Position numbers and translations under genes: made by a program. The notes under the pieces are model-generated. The model was not told where the DNA came from, searched no databases, and saw only the letters and a program-made list of their open reading frames with translations. DNA of 64,000 nucleotides from an uncultured Verrucomicrobiae bacterium. Lineage in GTDB: Bacteria; Verrucomicrobiota; Verrucomicrobiia; Limisphaerales; UBA1100. The DNA lies in NCBI GenBank assembly GCA_937775205.1, contig CALKBX010000023.1:21946-85945 (forward strand), given 5' to 3'. Numbering within the stretch: position 1 is the first letter of the stretch; each line of letters opens with the position of its first letter. Below are positions 53,672 to 62,703 of the stretch, in pieces.

Positions 53672-55129
53672 TCACTCCCCCCGCGCGCTGATTTTTTCCA
53701 GCGCGACGCCAGCAGCTTTGGCAACTTCGGCGTCTGAATCGTTCTTCGCCTTAGTAAGCGCCGCGTGACTGCGCGCCGTGCCAAAGACAATTAACAACCG
53801 ACACACCTCCAATCGCACGACGGGATTTTTACTTTTAAATAACGGCGCAAGTTGCAGCTCCGCATCAGGATGGCGCACGCCGAGGTGGGCCAACGCGTTG
53901 GCGGTTGCGAATAATTCACGGGTGGTTTCCAAATGCGCAATGAGCGGCGCTATAGCGCGCGGATCGCGCAAGGAACCCAGCGCGTCAATGGCCGCCCAGC
54001 GCGCGGTGAGCTGCGAATCCTTCAGCACGGCAATCAACGGCGGCACGCTATCGGCATCACCCCAGTTGGCCAACGCGCGCGCGGCATCGGCGCGCAGAAA
54101 TGGATCGGGATCGCTTAATGCCGCGACCAATCCTTCGGCCGCCTTGGCGCGCTCGGTAGGTTTAGGGCTGGGCTCAGCCGCCGCCAAGCGCATCACCGCC
54201 AGCGCGCGCCGGAAGGTCATTCGCTGTGGTAGGCTGTCCAATATGTTTGGCAGCTCGCCTTCGTTGAGTGGTCGCCGTTCCGCGCGCGTGGTTGGCGCGG
54301 CGGGTCGGAGCGCCTTCTCGCGCTCGTCGCCGGTGAGTAATTCGTAGCTAATGGTGACGGGCACGGTGTGTTCGGTTTTCCCGTTGTGATCGGTGAGCTT
54401 GCCTTCCCATGAAAATTTTACGGGGATGCCTGAGGTGTTGAACGTGGTGGTGCCTTTGCCTGCGAGCCGCACGCGCGGTTGGCCGGGCGTGTTGGGCGTT
54501 TCCAGTGTTAGTGACTGCGCCAGTCCTTCGGCCTTGTGGTGGTATTTAATTCGCAGCGTTCCGGTGAGCGGCGTTTTTTTGATGCGCACAAACCCTTCCT
54601 CGCCCGCGCGCACAAACCGTTGCTCGTGCACCAGCCGCACTTGTTCGGTTACGGTCCATTCGTTGGTGCCCTTCGGCGCAAACCGATGCACCACCAACAG
54701 CGAAGGATCCGTCAAATCAAAATCTCTTGTCGGCGCGCCCGCCCGCACCAGTCGTTTGCCGCGCGTATCGAACACCACATCCACCGGTGGCCGCGGCACG
54801 CGCCCCACGCTGCCGCCATCAAAAAATTTCCAGCCCAACTGGAACACCCCGAAGGGCGGAAAACGTCGCCCCTCATTCGAGTGCCGTTGCAGCGTGAGAA
54901 AATTATGGCACCGTAACGTGAACCCATGCGGATTCGCTGCGCGACAAAGATAAACCACCTCCCCCCGCAAACTCGGCAAATACTTCGCTTCCTTCGAATC
55001 CACCCGCACGCGGTAAACATACGCCTCATCCTGCGCCCACGCGTGCTCCTCCGGCACCGGCGCGGCTTCTGCCCAGCCCGTGGCCAGCGCCGCCGCCAGT
55101 GCCAATCCATACAACAACGCTAATCGCAT
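53672..55129 (-). CDS. Exported HEAT-repeat protein
   Basis: 485 residues from the ATG at 55129 (nine more codons are open upstream), signal peptide MRLALLYGLALAAALATGWA. Residues about 20-290 are a beta-rich domain of unknown family (EHAWAQDEAYVYRVRVDSKE, WTVTEQVRLVHEQRFVRAGE, PVKFSWEGKLTDHNGKTEHT). The last 150 residues carry HEAT/PBS-lyase-type repeats: AALSDPDPFLRADAARALAN, AVLKDSQLTARWAAIDALGS, LEVCRLLIVFGTARSHAALT. Such repeats form a protein-binding solenoid. No catalytic motif seen. Confidence 0.82.
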   Translation of the reverse strand: MRLALLYGLALAAALATGWAEAAPVPEEHAWAQDEAYVYRVRVDSKEAKYLPSLRGEVVYLCRAANPHGFTLRCHNFLTLQRHSNEGRRFPPFGVFQLGWKFFDGGSVGRVPRPPVDVVFDTRGKRLVRAGAPTRDFDLTDPSLLVVHRFAPKGTNEWTVTEQVRLVHEQRFVRAGEEGFVRIKKTPLTGTLRIKYHHKAEGLAQSLTLETPNTPGQPRVRLAGKGTTTFNTSGIPVKFSWEGKLTDHNGKTEHTVPVTISYELLTGDEREKALRPAAPTTRAERRPLNEGELPNILDSLPQRMTFRRALAVMRLAAAEPSPKPTERAKAAEGLVAALSDPDPFLRADAARALANWGDADSVPPLIAVLKDSQLTARWAAIDALGSLRDPRAIAPLIAHLETTRELFATANALAHLGVRHPDAELQLAPLFKSKNPVVRLEVCRLLIVFGTARSHAALTKAKNDSDAEVAKAAGVALEKISARGE

Positions 55130-55212
55130 CGCCGCATCAAGCCACTGCACAGGCAATGCGCAAAGGGGAAGTTATTGAAAATTGACCTCCCAAAAAAAGC
55201 TCAAATACCCCC

Positions 55213-55240
55213 TTGACAAATTACGTATACGTACTATCTT
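55213..55240 (+). promoter_or_regulatory. Sigma-70-like promoter with ACGTATACGT palindromes
   Basis: TTGACA (55,213-55,218) and TATCTT (55,235-55,240), 16 bp apart, upstream of the glycine-zipper gene. The spacer holds the perfect palindrome ACGTATACGT (55,223-55,232) and a second, ATACGTAT, follows at 55,241-55,248. The two overlap or flank the -10 region, where a repressor would block transcription. The regulator is not identified. Confidence 0.6.
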
Positions 55241-55305
55241 ATACGTATGCGTATTACATTACGTTGTGCGTGCTGGTGTTTTAACCCTTAAAAACTAGAT
55301 AAATT

Positions 55306-55563
55306 ATGAAAAACAAACTCGTCCTTCTCGCCCTTGCCTCGGCCATGCTCATCGGCTGCGCCGGCCCTATGAACCATACTGAGCGCGGTGCGGCTACTGG
55401 CGCGGTGCTCGGTGGTCTCCTTGGTGCAGTCGTCGGTCACAACAAAGGCCGTAAAACCGCCGAAGGTGCCGCCATCGGCGCCCTCGGCGGAGCCGTCCTC
55501 GGAGGTGCTCTCGGTAATCGGCAGGATAAACAACAGCAAAATCAGCGCTATATTCAGCCTTAA
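55306..55563 (+). CDS. Glycine-zipper lipoprotein (2TM-type)
   Basis: 85 residues. Leader MKNKLVLLALASAMLIGCAG (lipidated Cys 18), then two glycine-zipper helices: GAATGAVLGGLLGAVVGHNK and GAAIGALGGAVLGGALGNRQ, separated by the basic turn GRKTAE. Such 17-kDa-antigen-like/OmpA-linked proteins insert short helical hairpins in the envelope. A promoter (55,213) and a strong terminator (55,585) frame it as a single-gene unit. The zipper part recurs at 62,821-62,956, fused to a different start. Confidence 0.87.
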   Translation: MKNKLVLLALASAMLIGCAGPMNHTERGAATGAVLGGLLGAVVGHNKGRKTAEGAAIGALGGAVLGGALGNRQDKQQQNQRYIQP

Positions 55564-55584
55564 ACGGCAACCCATCAATCCCAC

Positions 55585-55612
55585 AACCCGTCGGCACTCC
55601 GACGGGTTTTTT
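55585..55612 (+). terminator. Rho-independent terminator of the glycine-zipper gene
   Basis: Perfect 10-bp stem AACCCGTCGG / CCGACGGGTT with a CACT loop and a T-run of six (55,607-55,612), 21 bp after the stop codon. Confidence 0.93.
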
Positions 55613-55800
55613 CGTGAACACAGAAATTCAGGATGGTTTGAAATGGTTCCATCCTGAGTATCCTTCCCATCCCTGTTCATTTCGCCAAATCAAAAACGCT
55701 TGTCACATTGCCAAAATTGTTACAATAATTTGAAAGAAATCACCCCGAAAACACGAACTGTATTGTGAGGTGCGCTGTGCAGAAGTCCCTCGCCCAACCC

Positions 55801-56601
55801 ATGCCCAAGCGCATAACGCCCCGGTCTAAATCAGCCAAGCCATCCAAACCCGTGGCTCACACCCCGTTGGCGCTGTGTGACAAGCTGATCCCCACCCAAG
55901 CCCGCCGCAAGCAACTTGAACTCATCTGCCAAGCCCTCGAGCCCCTGCCCGATGCCGTTTCCATCACCGACCCCGAGCAAAACCGCCTCCTCTACGTCAA
56001 CCCCGCCTGGCTAAAACTCTTTCGCTACACCCCAGCCGAAGCCCTCCACCAACAGGCCCGCATCCTCAACCTCTCCGACGAATCCGACCAACTCATCGAC
56101 ACCATCATCACCGCCACCCGAAACGGTGGCTGGTCCGGGCGCGTCCTCAACCAAGACAAACACCAACACATCTTCCCCGTCCAACTCCGTACCCGCACCC
56201 TGTTCGATTCCCGCCAAAAAGTAATCGGCCTCCTCGGCATCAGCACCCCCAACCGCCCCCCCGCCCTTGGCCCTGAGCAAATCCAATCCATCATCGACGC
56301 CCAAGCCGCCGCCCTCCACCAAACCCTCGGACAAGCCAGCGACACCCCGCACGCGCCCGTGCTCGACCCCCAACCCGGCAAAGGCCCCAACGTCAAGCTC
56401 CTCTCCGCCCGTGAGCGCGAAATCTTTCTCCTCATCGGCCACGGCCTCACCCCAGCCCTGATCGCCGAACGCCTCCACCTCTCCGTGCACACTATACATG
56501 CCCACCGCACCAACCTCCGTACCAAGCTCGACCTCCCCGATGCCACCGCCCTCACCTACTGGGCTATCCACTGGGCCGACCAAGGCGGCCTGACACAATA
56601 A
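55801..56601 (+). CDS. PAS-domain LuxR-type transcriptional regulator
   Basis: 266 residues from the ATG at 55801; a GTG at 55765 would add 12 codons and cannot be excluded. A basic start (PKRITPRSKSAKPSKP) is followed by one PAS domain about residues 50-145 (ALEPLPDAVSITDPEQNRLL, YVNPAWLKLFRYTPAEALHQ, FPVQLRTRTLFDSRQKVIGL), then a Pro/Gln-rich linker, then a LuxR-type helix-turn-helix at about 205-260: LLSAREREIFLLIGHGLTPA, ERLHLSVHTIHAHRTNLRTK. No receiver domain or kinase partner is visible. It probably senses a small molecule or redox state and may regulate neighbouring envelope genes; that link is inference. Confidence 0.85.
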   Translation: MPKRITPRSKSAKPSKPVAHTPLALCDKLIPTQARRKQLELICQALEPLPDAVSITDPEQNRLLYVNPAWLKLFRYTPAEALHQQARILNLSDESDQLIDTIITATRNGGWSGRVLNQDKHQHIFPVQLRTRTLFDSRQKVIGLLGISTPNRPPALGPEQIQSIIDAQAAALHQTLGQASDTPHAPVLDPQPGKGPNVKLLSAREREIFLLIGHGLTPALIAERLHLSVHTIHAHRTNLRTKLDLPDATALTYWAIHWADQGGLTQ

Positions 56602-56756
56602 TGATGCCCAATCCCACACCTAACGATAACAACTAAAAGATAAAGTTTTAAGCTAAAGACAACAAGACCGGTTAGGTTAAGGTAGCCGGAATTAAGCCCC
56701 TTAAGCAGCCAGCTGCACGTGTATTATTTAATAGCCTAAATTAACTCGAACAATTA

Positions 56757-57990
56757 ATGAGACTACCAATTTGTTTTTGCTTAACTGTTGCCACACTGGT
56801 GCTTAACTCTGGGTGTTCTTCACCCAAAGGCAATGGTTCAACAGGTGGGATCAACGCCACTCCCTCCTCAACCTGTTTTACCGGAAGACACGCGTGACGT
56901 TATATATGCGGGATTCACGTTTACAGGTAAGGCTTCTGATTTGAGCAAGAATTTCAAGTATTCGAGAAGGTGCTACAAGGAGTTTGAGGCTCCGGCCGGG
57001 ACGTTCAATTATCGACGTACTAAGGTCCAAAGTTTCTTTCAGGCCAACCGCGATAAATTGAGAAACAAATTGATCATCAGGGGGGAGAGTGATTCTGAGT
57101 CAACTACCGATATTCAATTGTCTCTCTCACTATTCAGTGAGTATGTGGCTCAGGAATTACTCGCGGGCACGCAAAAACTGACGGTGGATTTGATTCTGCA
57201 GATACTGATACTAGATTTCGGTTCGACAGAAGTCATGGCCACTTATCCGATTCGAGTAAAAGCAATTGCTCTTAAAGATGCTGATGAAGGGGTGTTTTCG
57301 GATGATGAAATCACCTCTGTCGTGAAAAAGATTTACGAGGGAAGTGAGCCGGCGATGTACGATTTATTAAGGGACCGACTGAAGGATGTGCGTCTGGGCA
57401 GTCCCTCGGGGCAAAACATGAGAATATACAAGGTTACATTCGCCGAACGTTGCAAAGACGATTTACCTAGCGATTTAATTCAGGACGGTAGTGTTTCAGC
57501 TAATTACGTCGATTTAACTGCACAAAAACTTTCGGTTTTCACACAGGCTGAATTGGGGGTCGCGGTATTGCCTTATGCCAAAGACGCAGCAAATGCGACC
57601 ATGGCCCTTAATTTTGCTGACCAGTCGGTTGTGCAATTCCAGATTCGAGATGCGACCTACGGAATTGATTTGGAAATCCGCGGTTTCAAGAAAGTTCACG
57701 ACAAGAAAAATTCCACCGAGTTCACTCAAAGGTGGCTATATCTGTCTTATGTCACTCTAAAGGTTTATCTTCAGGATAAGGATCCTGATTTTCGGGAAGT
57801 TTTCTTTCTGAAGGAATTTAATCCCACCAAAGTTAGGGATTCAATTGAGTTTAAAAAAACCGCCAAGACAAAGGCTATTGCTGAATCGTACTATTTTACA
57901 CTGGCACTGGAGAATATGCTCTTGAGTGCGATACACCAGATGAAAGCCGATCCGGCTGCGGCTGATTTTATTTCCAAGTCCAGAAACTAG
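56757..57990 (+). CDS. Lipoprotein of unknown family, with a +1 frameshift after the leader
   Basis: The ATG at 56757 opens the lipoprotein leader MRLPICFCLTVATLVLNSGC (lipidated Cys 20) followed by SSPKGNGSTGG. One extra G in the GGTGGG stretch near 56,846 shifts the frame; the continuation STPLPPQPVLPEDTRDVIYA runs open to 57,990. Repaired length is about 410 residues. A gene caller reading only the second frame would start falsely at 56788 and miss the lipobox. No family recognised: segments such as GFTFTGKASDLSKNFKYSRR, FGSTEVMATYPIRVKAIALK, and HDKKNSTEFTQRWLYLSYVT suggest mixed alpha/beta folding. AT-richer than the genes before 56 kb. First gene of the envelope cluster; spacing to the next is 43 bp. 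Confidence 0.65.
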
Positions 57991-58033
57991 TCAGAATAAA
58001 CAAAATCAATCTAACAAATACTAGAAGCACAAC

Positions 58034-59171
58034 ATGAAAATCATTGCTAAACTACTCGTTATCTCCTCGTTAATCTTGGGCTCGACCGCTTATGAGGCCG
58101 CAGCTCAGGGCGTTCCCACCGAGGGGTTGGTTCGTATCAAGGGTAAGGCCACGATCAAATACGCTGGTATTTTTAGAGCGGGCTCACCCGAACGGCGGAT
58201 TGCTATGGACAAGGCCCTAGTTAACTGCATTGATCGCTACTGTTCCATGTTGCCAAAGTCTCGATATGAAATATTTGTCAAGCATGCGCTCAGCACGGTT
58301 GAAAAGAACCCGGCCCCTTATGTTGGCGCCATCACCATCGTTAAGGAACATACCGACAAAACCACCAAAACCTTCGACATTATTGTTGAGGCCGAGGTAA
58401 ATGCCGCGAAGCTAAACGCTCTACTGGAAGCCATGTTGCCCAAGTCCACGCTAAAGGAGGGTGATGCTGTGCTGGCCTTTATCGTTATGGCACGGGAAAT
58501 TGCAGTCAAGAAATCATTTGATGTTGAGGTGAGGAAATTCGAGCTCCTTGAGGAAGAAGAGGAGAAACTCGTTAAAGAGGCGAAGAAGCTAGGTTTAGAC
58601 GGTCTTTCGCTGGAGAACCATGTAAAGAAGGGCTTGACCAAAGCTCGAGAAACAATTTCGGGTGGCGATAAAACCGAAAGAAATGACATAGATGAAAATC
58701 GTGTTTTTTCAGTTAGCAGTCTGGATGCGACCATCGCCAAGGTTTTCACTGAAGCAAAGTTTGAGGTGTTTTCAGGCGGTGATATTGAGATCGACTTGGG
58801 CGCTTTTCAGAAGGACTTTGCCAAGGATGGACAGGCATCGGCCGGCTCTTTAAAGCAGGCACGCACCCAATGCGGTGAGGCTGAAACCCAGTTTCTCATG
58901 GTGGCAGCTTTGGATGTTTTTCTGCCTAGTATTGACAGGGCTACAGGAAAATCAGCCGTTACAGTTGAGTTACGCAATGCCCAAGTTTTTCAGATCAAAA
59001 AACGAGGCAAATTCGTAACCGGGATTGTTAAGGCATCGGAGGGATCCAGGGGTGTTTTCGGGGCTGGGAATCAATAAAAATGCTGCCAAGGCGACAGCCA
59101 TCAACAACGCCGGAAAGGCAATCGCCGAGATATTGCGGGACCAGCTTCGTGCAAAAGGATTAACCCCATAA
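58034..59171 (+). CDS. Exported FlgT/LPP20-like protein, with a +1 frameshift near its end
   Basis: Signal peptide MKIIAKLLVISSLILGSTAY, then IRIKGKATI-like start (LVRIKGKATIKYAGIFRAGS) and PERRIAMDKALVNCIDRYCS, reminiscent of the LPP20/FlgT-type domain found in outer-membrane assembly proteins; ITIVKEHTDKTTKTFDIIVE is the next strand pair. A charged helix (LLEEEEEKLVKEAKKLGLDG) is in the middle. The frame as read stops at 59,077. An extra G in GGGG (59,060-59,063) is responsible: without it the chain goes on as GLGINKNAAKATAINNAGKA and EILRDQLRAKGLTP to 59,171, giving about 378 residues. Family assignment is tentative. Second gene of the envelope cluster. Confidence 0.62.
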
Positions 59172-59176
59172 TTTTT

Positions 59177-59218
59177 TAACCTAAAATAAATAACCTAAAA
59201 TAAATAACCTAAAATAAA
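59177..59218 (+). repeat. Three 14-bp tandem units directly before the next start codon
   Basis: TAACCTAAAATAAA three times in a row without change, ending three bases before the ATG at 59222. It fills the place where a ribosome-binding site should be; no purine-rich SD sequence is seen there. Confidence 0.9.
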
Positions 59219-59221
59219 ACC

Positions 59222-59992
59222 ATGAAAAAAATAACATTACTACTGGCATTGAGCTCCGTATTCGTTTTGGGCACCGGTTGCTCATCTATTAACAAAATAG
59301 CCTGGAAAGCCATCGGTAAAGACGGGGACACCATCATGAAGGAACTGGGTGAGGCTCAGCAGGAGATGAGCAAAGCACAGGACAAAGCTTTGGAAGCCTT
59401 GGGTAAGAAAGAAGAAATCGCAGATAATGAGGAGACTTTTGAGGGAACAACGAAAACTTTTTCCCAGAAAAACGCAGCAAACCTCAAGGAGCGTTCCGTT
59501 GTCATTGGAGAGAAGAATGAGCGGCTCAATGAAGCTTTGGCCGAGAACCCAAAACTTGATGCGGAAGGAAAGCTGCTGATGGGTGAAGCCAATCTGCTGA
59601 TGGCCTCCGCCACAATGAAGATGGTAAAGAACACGACAGAAACCGTGGCAGTGTGTATCGGCATAAAAGAACTTTGGGAGTCGGGGAATCAAGCGCAAAA
59701 AGCTGTGGCAGCGGTGCTCGTCGCTCCTGCAGTGACGATGGCTTCCTTTGTGATGAAGGATATGAAAGCCGCAAGTAAAACTGTTAAGACGCTTAGAAAG
59801 TATGGACAGGAAAACGGCGTGCCAAATTCGGAGCCCAATGACGAGCTTGATATTGGTTTGACTTCTCTGGACAGCACCCCAACCGAGGGATTACCTACTG
59901 ATGCCGATACGAAAAAGGCTGAAGAGGAGGCCAAGGAAGAGGATTCAGGCAAGAAGAAAAAGGGCTTTCTAGGTGGCTTACTTGGAAAGTAA
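59222..59992 (+). CDS. Helical lipoprotein of unknown function
   Basis: 256 residues. Leader MKKITLLLALSSVFVLGTGC (lipidated Cys 20) with SSINKIAWKA. Mostly helical with long charged stretches (MKELGEAQQEMSKAQDKALE, ENPKLDAEGKLLMGEANLLM) and one more hydrophobic part (AVAAVLVAPAVTMASFVMKD) that may touch a membrane. The tail KKAEEEAKEEDSGKKKKGFL then GGLLGK is acidic, then basic. No family recognised. Third gene of the cluster; 46 bp to the next gene. Confidence 0.65.
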   Translation: MKKITLLLALSSVFVLGTGCSSINKIAWKAIGKDGDTIMKELGEAQQEMSKAQDKALEALGKKEEIADNEETFEGTTKTFSQKNAANLKERSVVIGEKNERLNEALAENPKLDAEGKLLMGEANLLMASATMKMVKNTTETVAVCIGIKELWESGNQAQKAVAAVLVAPAVTMASFVMKDMKAASKTVKTLRKYGQENGVPNSEPNDELDIGLTSLDSTPTEGLPTDADTKKAEEEAKEEDSGKKKKGFLGGLLGK

Positions 59993-60037
59993 ACTCGCTA
60001 TCGGGCCTTAGATGCTTTTGATAGAGGATATAACGTT

Positions 60038-61171
60038 ATGAAAAAATTATTAATTGTTCGGGTAGCTTTGGCTCTCTCCATGACCATTGCTGTTTCAACT
60101 CAAACCGCTCATGCCCAGGAAAAGGCTGCAGCAAAGGTTAAAAAAGCGGCTATATTTGTCTTCAAACGCACTCCCAAAATTGACGAGGGCAAGATAAAGG
60201 TGCTGGAAGATTTAATCACTGCCCAGGTCTCCGATATCGGTTTTCAGGTATTGGCTCCTGAGGTGATCGTTCAATCCTTGAAAACGGCCGGACAGGGAAA
60301 GCCTGACCCGGAAAGCCTGGAGGCAGAACTGGCGAAGCAGACCAGCGCCATGCGGTTGGCCCAGAATATGGGGGCGAATCTCATTCTGTTGGTCTACATC
60401 GATACCTACGGTACAAAGACTATAAAGTACAGGGGCAAACCTGGCAGTTTTATTCCGGTGAATACAAACATAACCACTCACAATCTACGCACAACGTATC
60501 GGATTCTTTTTGCTGCGGAAGGTCAGGCTGTCATCGGTGATCGCCTACTAACATCGAAGAAGTACAGGGAGACGAAAAACTTGGTGATTGAAAATGAGGA
60601 TCTGTTCAATGAGTTGTTGGACGATGCCTCACAGGCGCTGGCCGAAAAAATCATCAAGGCTGAGAGAAGCATTGATGAAAGCATGATTCCAGAGGTACAG
60701 GCGGTTACCGTCGAAATCAACACACAACTCGTCATGCCCGGCGGAGGCCCGATACCGCTACCCACAGTGGTTGTGGGGGGGAAGGAACAGCAGTTAAAGG
60801 CGAACGTGTCGGCTGCCATCATACTTGACGGTGTGCTTGTCGGAACTGCTCCGGATCAGTTGCGGGTAGGCAAAGGGCTTCACCAGATCAAGGTGGAGAG
60901 ACAAGGGTACAAGCCAATCGATAAACTCATCAATATATTCGACGGGCAAAAGCTCAACCTGAATATGGAGATGACGGATGAGGCATACCGAAAATGGCGA
61001 GAACAACTAGAGTTCCTTGAGAAGCTCGACAAGGACCGGAAACTAACTGAAGCCGAGGCGGAACTCATCAAGGCCAAGGCCGAAGCCCTCAAGAAATTCG
61101 GGGTCATTGTCCAGATTGAGGGCCAGCCACCCGTAGTCATCGTGCCCCCAAGGCGTAAGAAAAACAAATAG
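60038..61171 (+). CDS. Exported PEGA-domain protein
   Basis: 377 residues with signal peptide ending about 26 (TAHAQEKA). The first half (AAIFVFKRTPKIDEGKIKVL, QVSDIGFQVLAPEVIVQSLK, LAQNMGANLILLVYIDTYGT) has the secondary-structure pattern of the CsgG/TolB-N-terminal fold. Residues about 250-315 are a PEGA domain: NVSAAIILDGVLVGTAPDQL, RVGKGLHQIKVERQGYKPID, a small beta-sandwich common in cell-surface proteins. The C-terminus is a charged helix and ends PPRRKKNK. Fourth gene of the envelope cluster; likely a binding partner of the CsgG-like product encoded 26 bp downstream. Confidence 0.75.
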   Translation: MKKLLIVRVALALSMTIAVSTQTAHAQEKAAAKVKKAAIFVFKRTPKIDEGKIKVLEDLITAQVSDIGFQVLAPEVIVQSLKTAGQGKPDPESLEAELAKQTSAMRLAQNMGANLILLVYIDTYGTKTIKYRGKPGSFIPVNTNITTHNLRTTYRILFAAEGQAVIGDRLLTSKKYRETKNLVIENEDLFNELLDDASQALAEKIIKAERSIDESMIPEVQAVTVEINTQLVMPGGGPIPLPTVVVGGKEQQLKANVSAAIILDGVLVGTAPDQLRVGKGLHQIKVERQGYKPIDKLINIFDGQKLNLNMEMTDEAYRKWREQLEFLEKLDKDRKLTEAEAELIKAKAEALKKFGVIVQIEGQPPVVIVPPRRKKNK

Positions 61172-61197
61172 CAAATCAAAAACCTATTGATCACATA

Positions 61198-62176
61198 ATG
61201 AAAACGAATCGACTATCTCTATTATGGATGGCAGCGGCAACCTTGGCCATCGCATCCCCGGCATCAGCCCAGAAGGCAGACGAAAAGCCTGCTGTAATGA
61301 TCGGGCCAATTATTGCCATTGATGCCATCATAAAAAAGGCCACTGCAAAGGGGCAGAAACGGGACCTTGACCAGGTCATTGAAACGCTGGATCCACTGTA
61401 TAAACAGCAGTTAGTCCAGACCGATCGCTATCGCGTGGTGGCAAATAGGAAAGCCTTGGAGGCGTTGGTCAATGTGCAGGACTTTCATGCATCTGGCAAT
61501 GTAGATGGCAAAACGGCGGCACGCATGTTCGAACTCACCGGTGCCAAGTATCTGGCAACTGGGGTGGTCACTGAGTTCAATTATGGAAAACAGAAGATAA
61601 ACTTCAAAGGAGTCGGTGCGGCTGTTGAGCGGACTGTGTTAAGGATGCAAGTTATCATTAATGTATACGACACCACCACGGGAGAAATTATGGCGCGTGG
61701 TTCCCAGAAACGGACTTTTACAGAAATTTCTGCCAAGGCAGGCAACTTGGGAAACCCGTTTGAAGGAGAGGTGCTTAATCAAATAGCCAATAAGATGGCC
61801 GAGGCTTTGGTGAATGATATTGTCGATATCATCACCCCCGCCAAGATTGATGCGAAGCTCGGAAAAACGGTGATTATTGATCGAGGCAAACAATCAGGCA
61901 TTTCGCTGGGGGAGGTCCTAGATGTGGCTGCTCCATTTGCTAGACCGGGTAGAAAAACCAGATATATTAGCGTTGGACAGGTCAAGGTAACGCGCGTGGA
62001 TGCTGATGAAAATCACAGCAATAATTCACGGTGAAGACAATGGCATTGATGAAGGGTGTATTGTGCGTCGAGTTCAGAAGGCACCCGAAGAAACAACGAA
62101 GCCTGATGGAGGTTCGACAAAGGCACCTGAAAAACCAAAGTCACTTCGTGACCGATTGAAGGAAAAGCAAAAGTAA
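61198..62176 (+). CDS. CsgG-family protein, with a +1 frameshift near its end
   Basis: Signal peptide MKTNRLSLLWMAAATLAIAS and PASAQ. The CsgG core: LVQTDRYRVVANRKALEALV, ARMFELTGAKYLATGVVTEF, AVERTVLRMQVIINVYDTTT, GEIMARGSQKRTFTEISAKA, ALVNDIVDIITPAKIDAKLG, VIIDRGKQSGISLGEVLDVA. As read it stops at 62,034 (278 residues). Removing one base near 62,023 continues through IHGEDNGIDEGCIVRRVQKA and PKSLRDRLKEKQK to 62,176, about 325 residues. CsgG forms the curli secretion channel in the outer membrane. No curli subunit (CsgA/B) is visible here and the leader is not a lipoprotein leader, so curli export is unlikely. Confidence 0.8.
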
Positions 62177-62215
62177 CAACCTCCCATAACTGGATGGTTC
62201 GATTGAGGAATTATT

Positions 62216-62383
62216 ATGGAAATAACTAAAAATCTATTACTGCTCGCGGGCTTGATCTTTATTGCTACAGGTTGTGTAACCGAGAAGGACCTGCAGGAAA
62301 CGAAACGGTCTGATTGGATCAAGCCTGACCCGGGGATCTTAGCTCCTAAGGAGCTGGTGGCACCCAAGAAAGAGGACGAATAA
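62216..62383 (+). CDS. Small lipoprotein (55 residues)
   Basis: ATG 62216 with purine-rich GAGGAA (62,205-62,210) at ribosome-binding distance. Leader MEITKNLLLLAGLIFIATGC (lipidated Cys 20), then VTEKDLQETKRSDWIKPDPG and a short tail LVAPKKEDE. Too short for many gene finders. No family recognised. Followed by a strong terminator, so it closes the envelope cluster. Small lipoproteins also accompany CsgG-like genes in other envelope operons, which supports it as a functional part. Confidence 0.75.
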   Translation: MEITKNLLLLAGLIFIATGCVTEKDLQETKRSDWIKPDPGILAPKELVAPKKEDE

Positions 62384-62703
62384 TTGAATCTATAAAATCA
62401 TCCCGCCGGTCATTTGATCGGCGGGTTTTTTTGGCAAATGCCATTGAGGTCCGTGAAGGGGGTTGTGGAAATAAGGATGCAATTAATGCATTGGCAAAAC
62501 TCACACGCATATTGACAAACGGCCAATTGGCCGAATTGGCCAAGCTGGAGAAGTAATGGGAGGCTCCAAACCGTGGGGACTCTTTCGCCTTGGATTGAAA
62601 ATAGCGGGGCATCACATTTTTGAATAGTCGTGCACTGGAGCACAGTGGCTGAATTTTTTGGTGCTTTCATGCCTTCTTTGTGTTATTCAACCTCGCCTTC
62701 CTC
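62384..62703. other. Gap of 320 bp
   Basis: Holds the terminator at 62,402-62,432 and, from a TTG at 62,431 to 62,556, a 41-codon open stretch (DAINALAKLTRILTNGQLAE then LAKLEK) that looks coding but has no proper start and overlaps the terminator. Nothing else is recognised up to 62,703. Confidence 0.4.
62402..62432 (+). terminator. Rho-independent terminator of the envelope cluster
   Basis: Stem CCCGCCG / CGGCGGG (62,402-62,408 and 62,419-62,425) with a run of seven T after it, 18 bp beyond the small lipoprotein's stop. Confidence 0.92.

Noticed and set aside
61198..62176. Curli secretion system around the CsgG-like gene
   Set aside because: No CsgA/B repeats, CsgE/F or CsgD-type regulator, and the CsgG-like protein lacks a lipobox.
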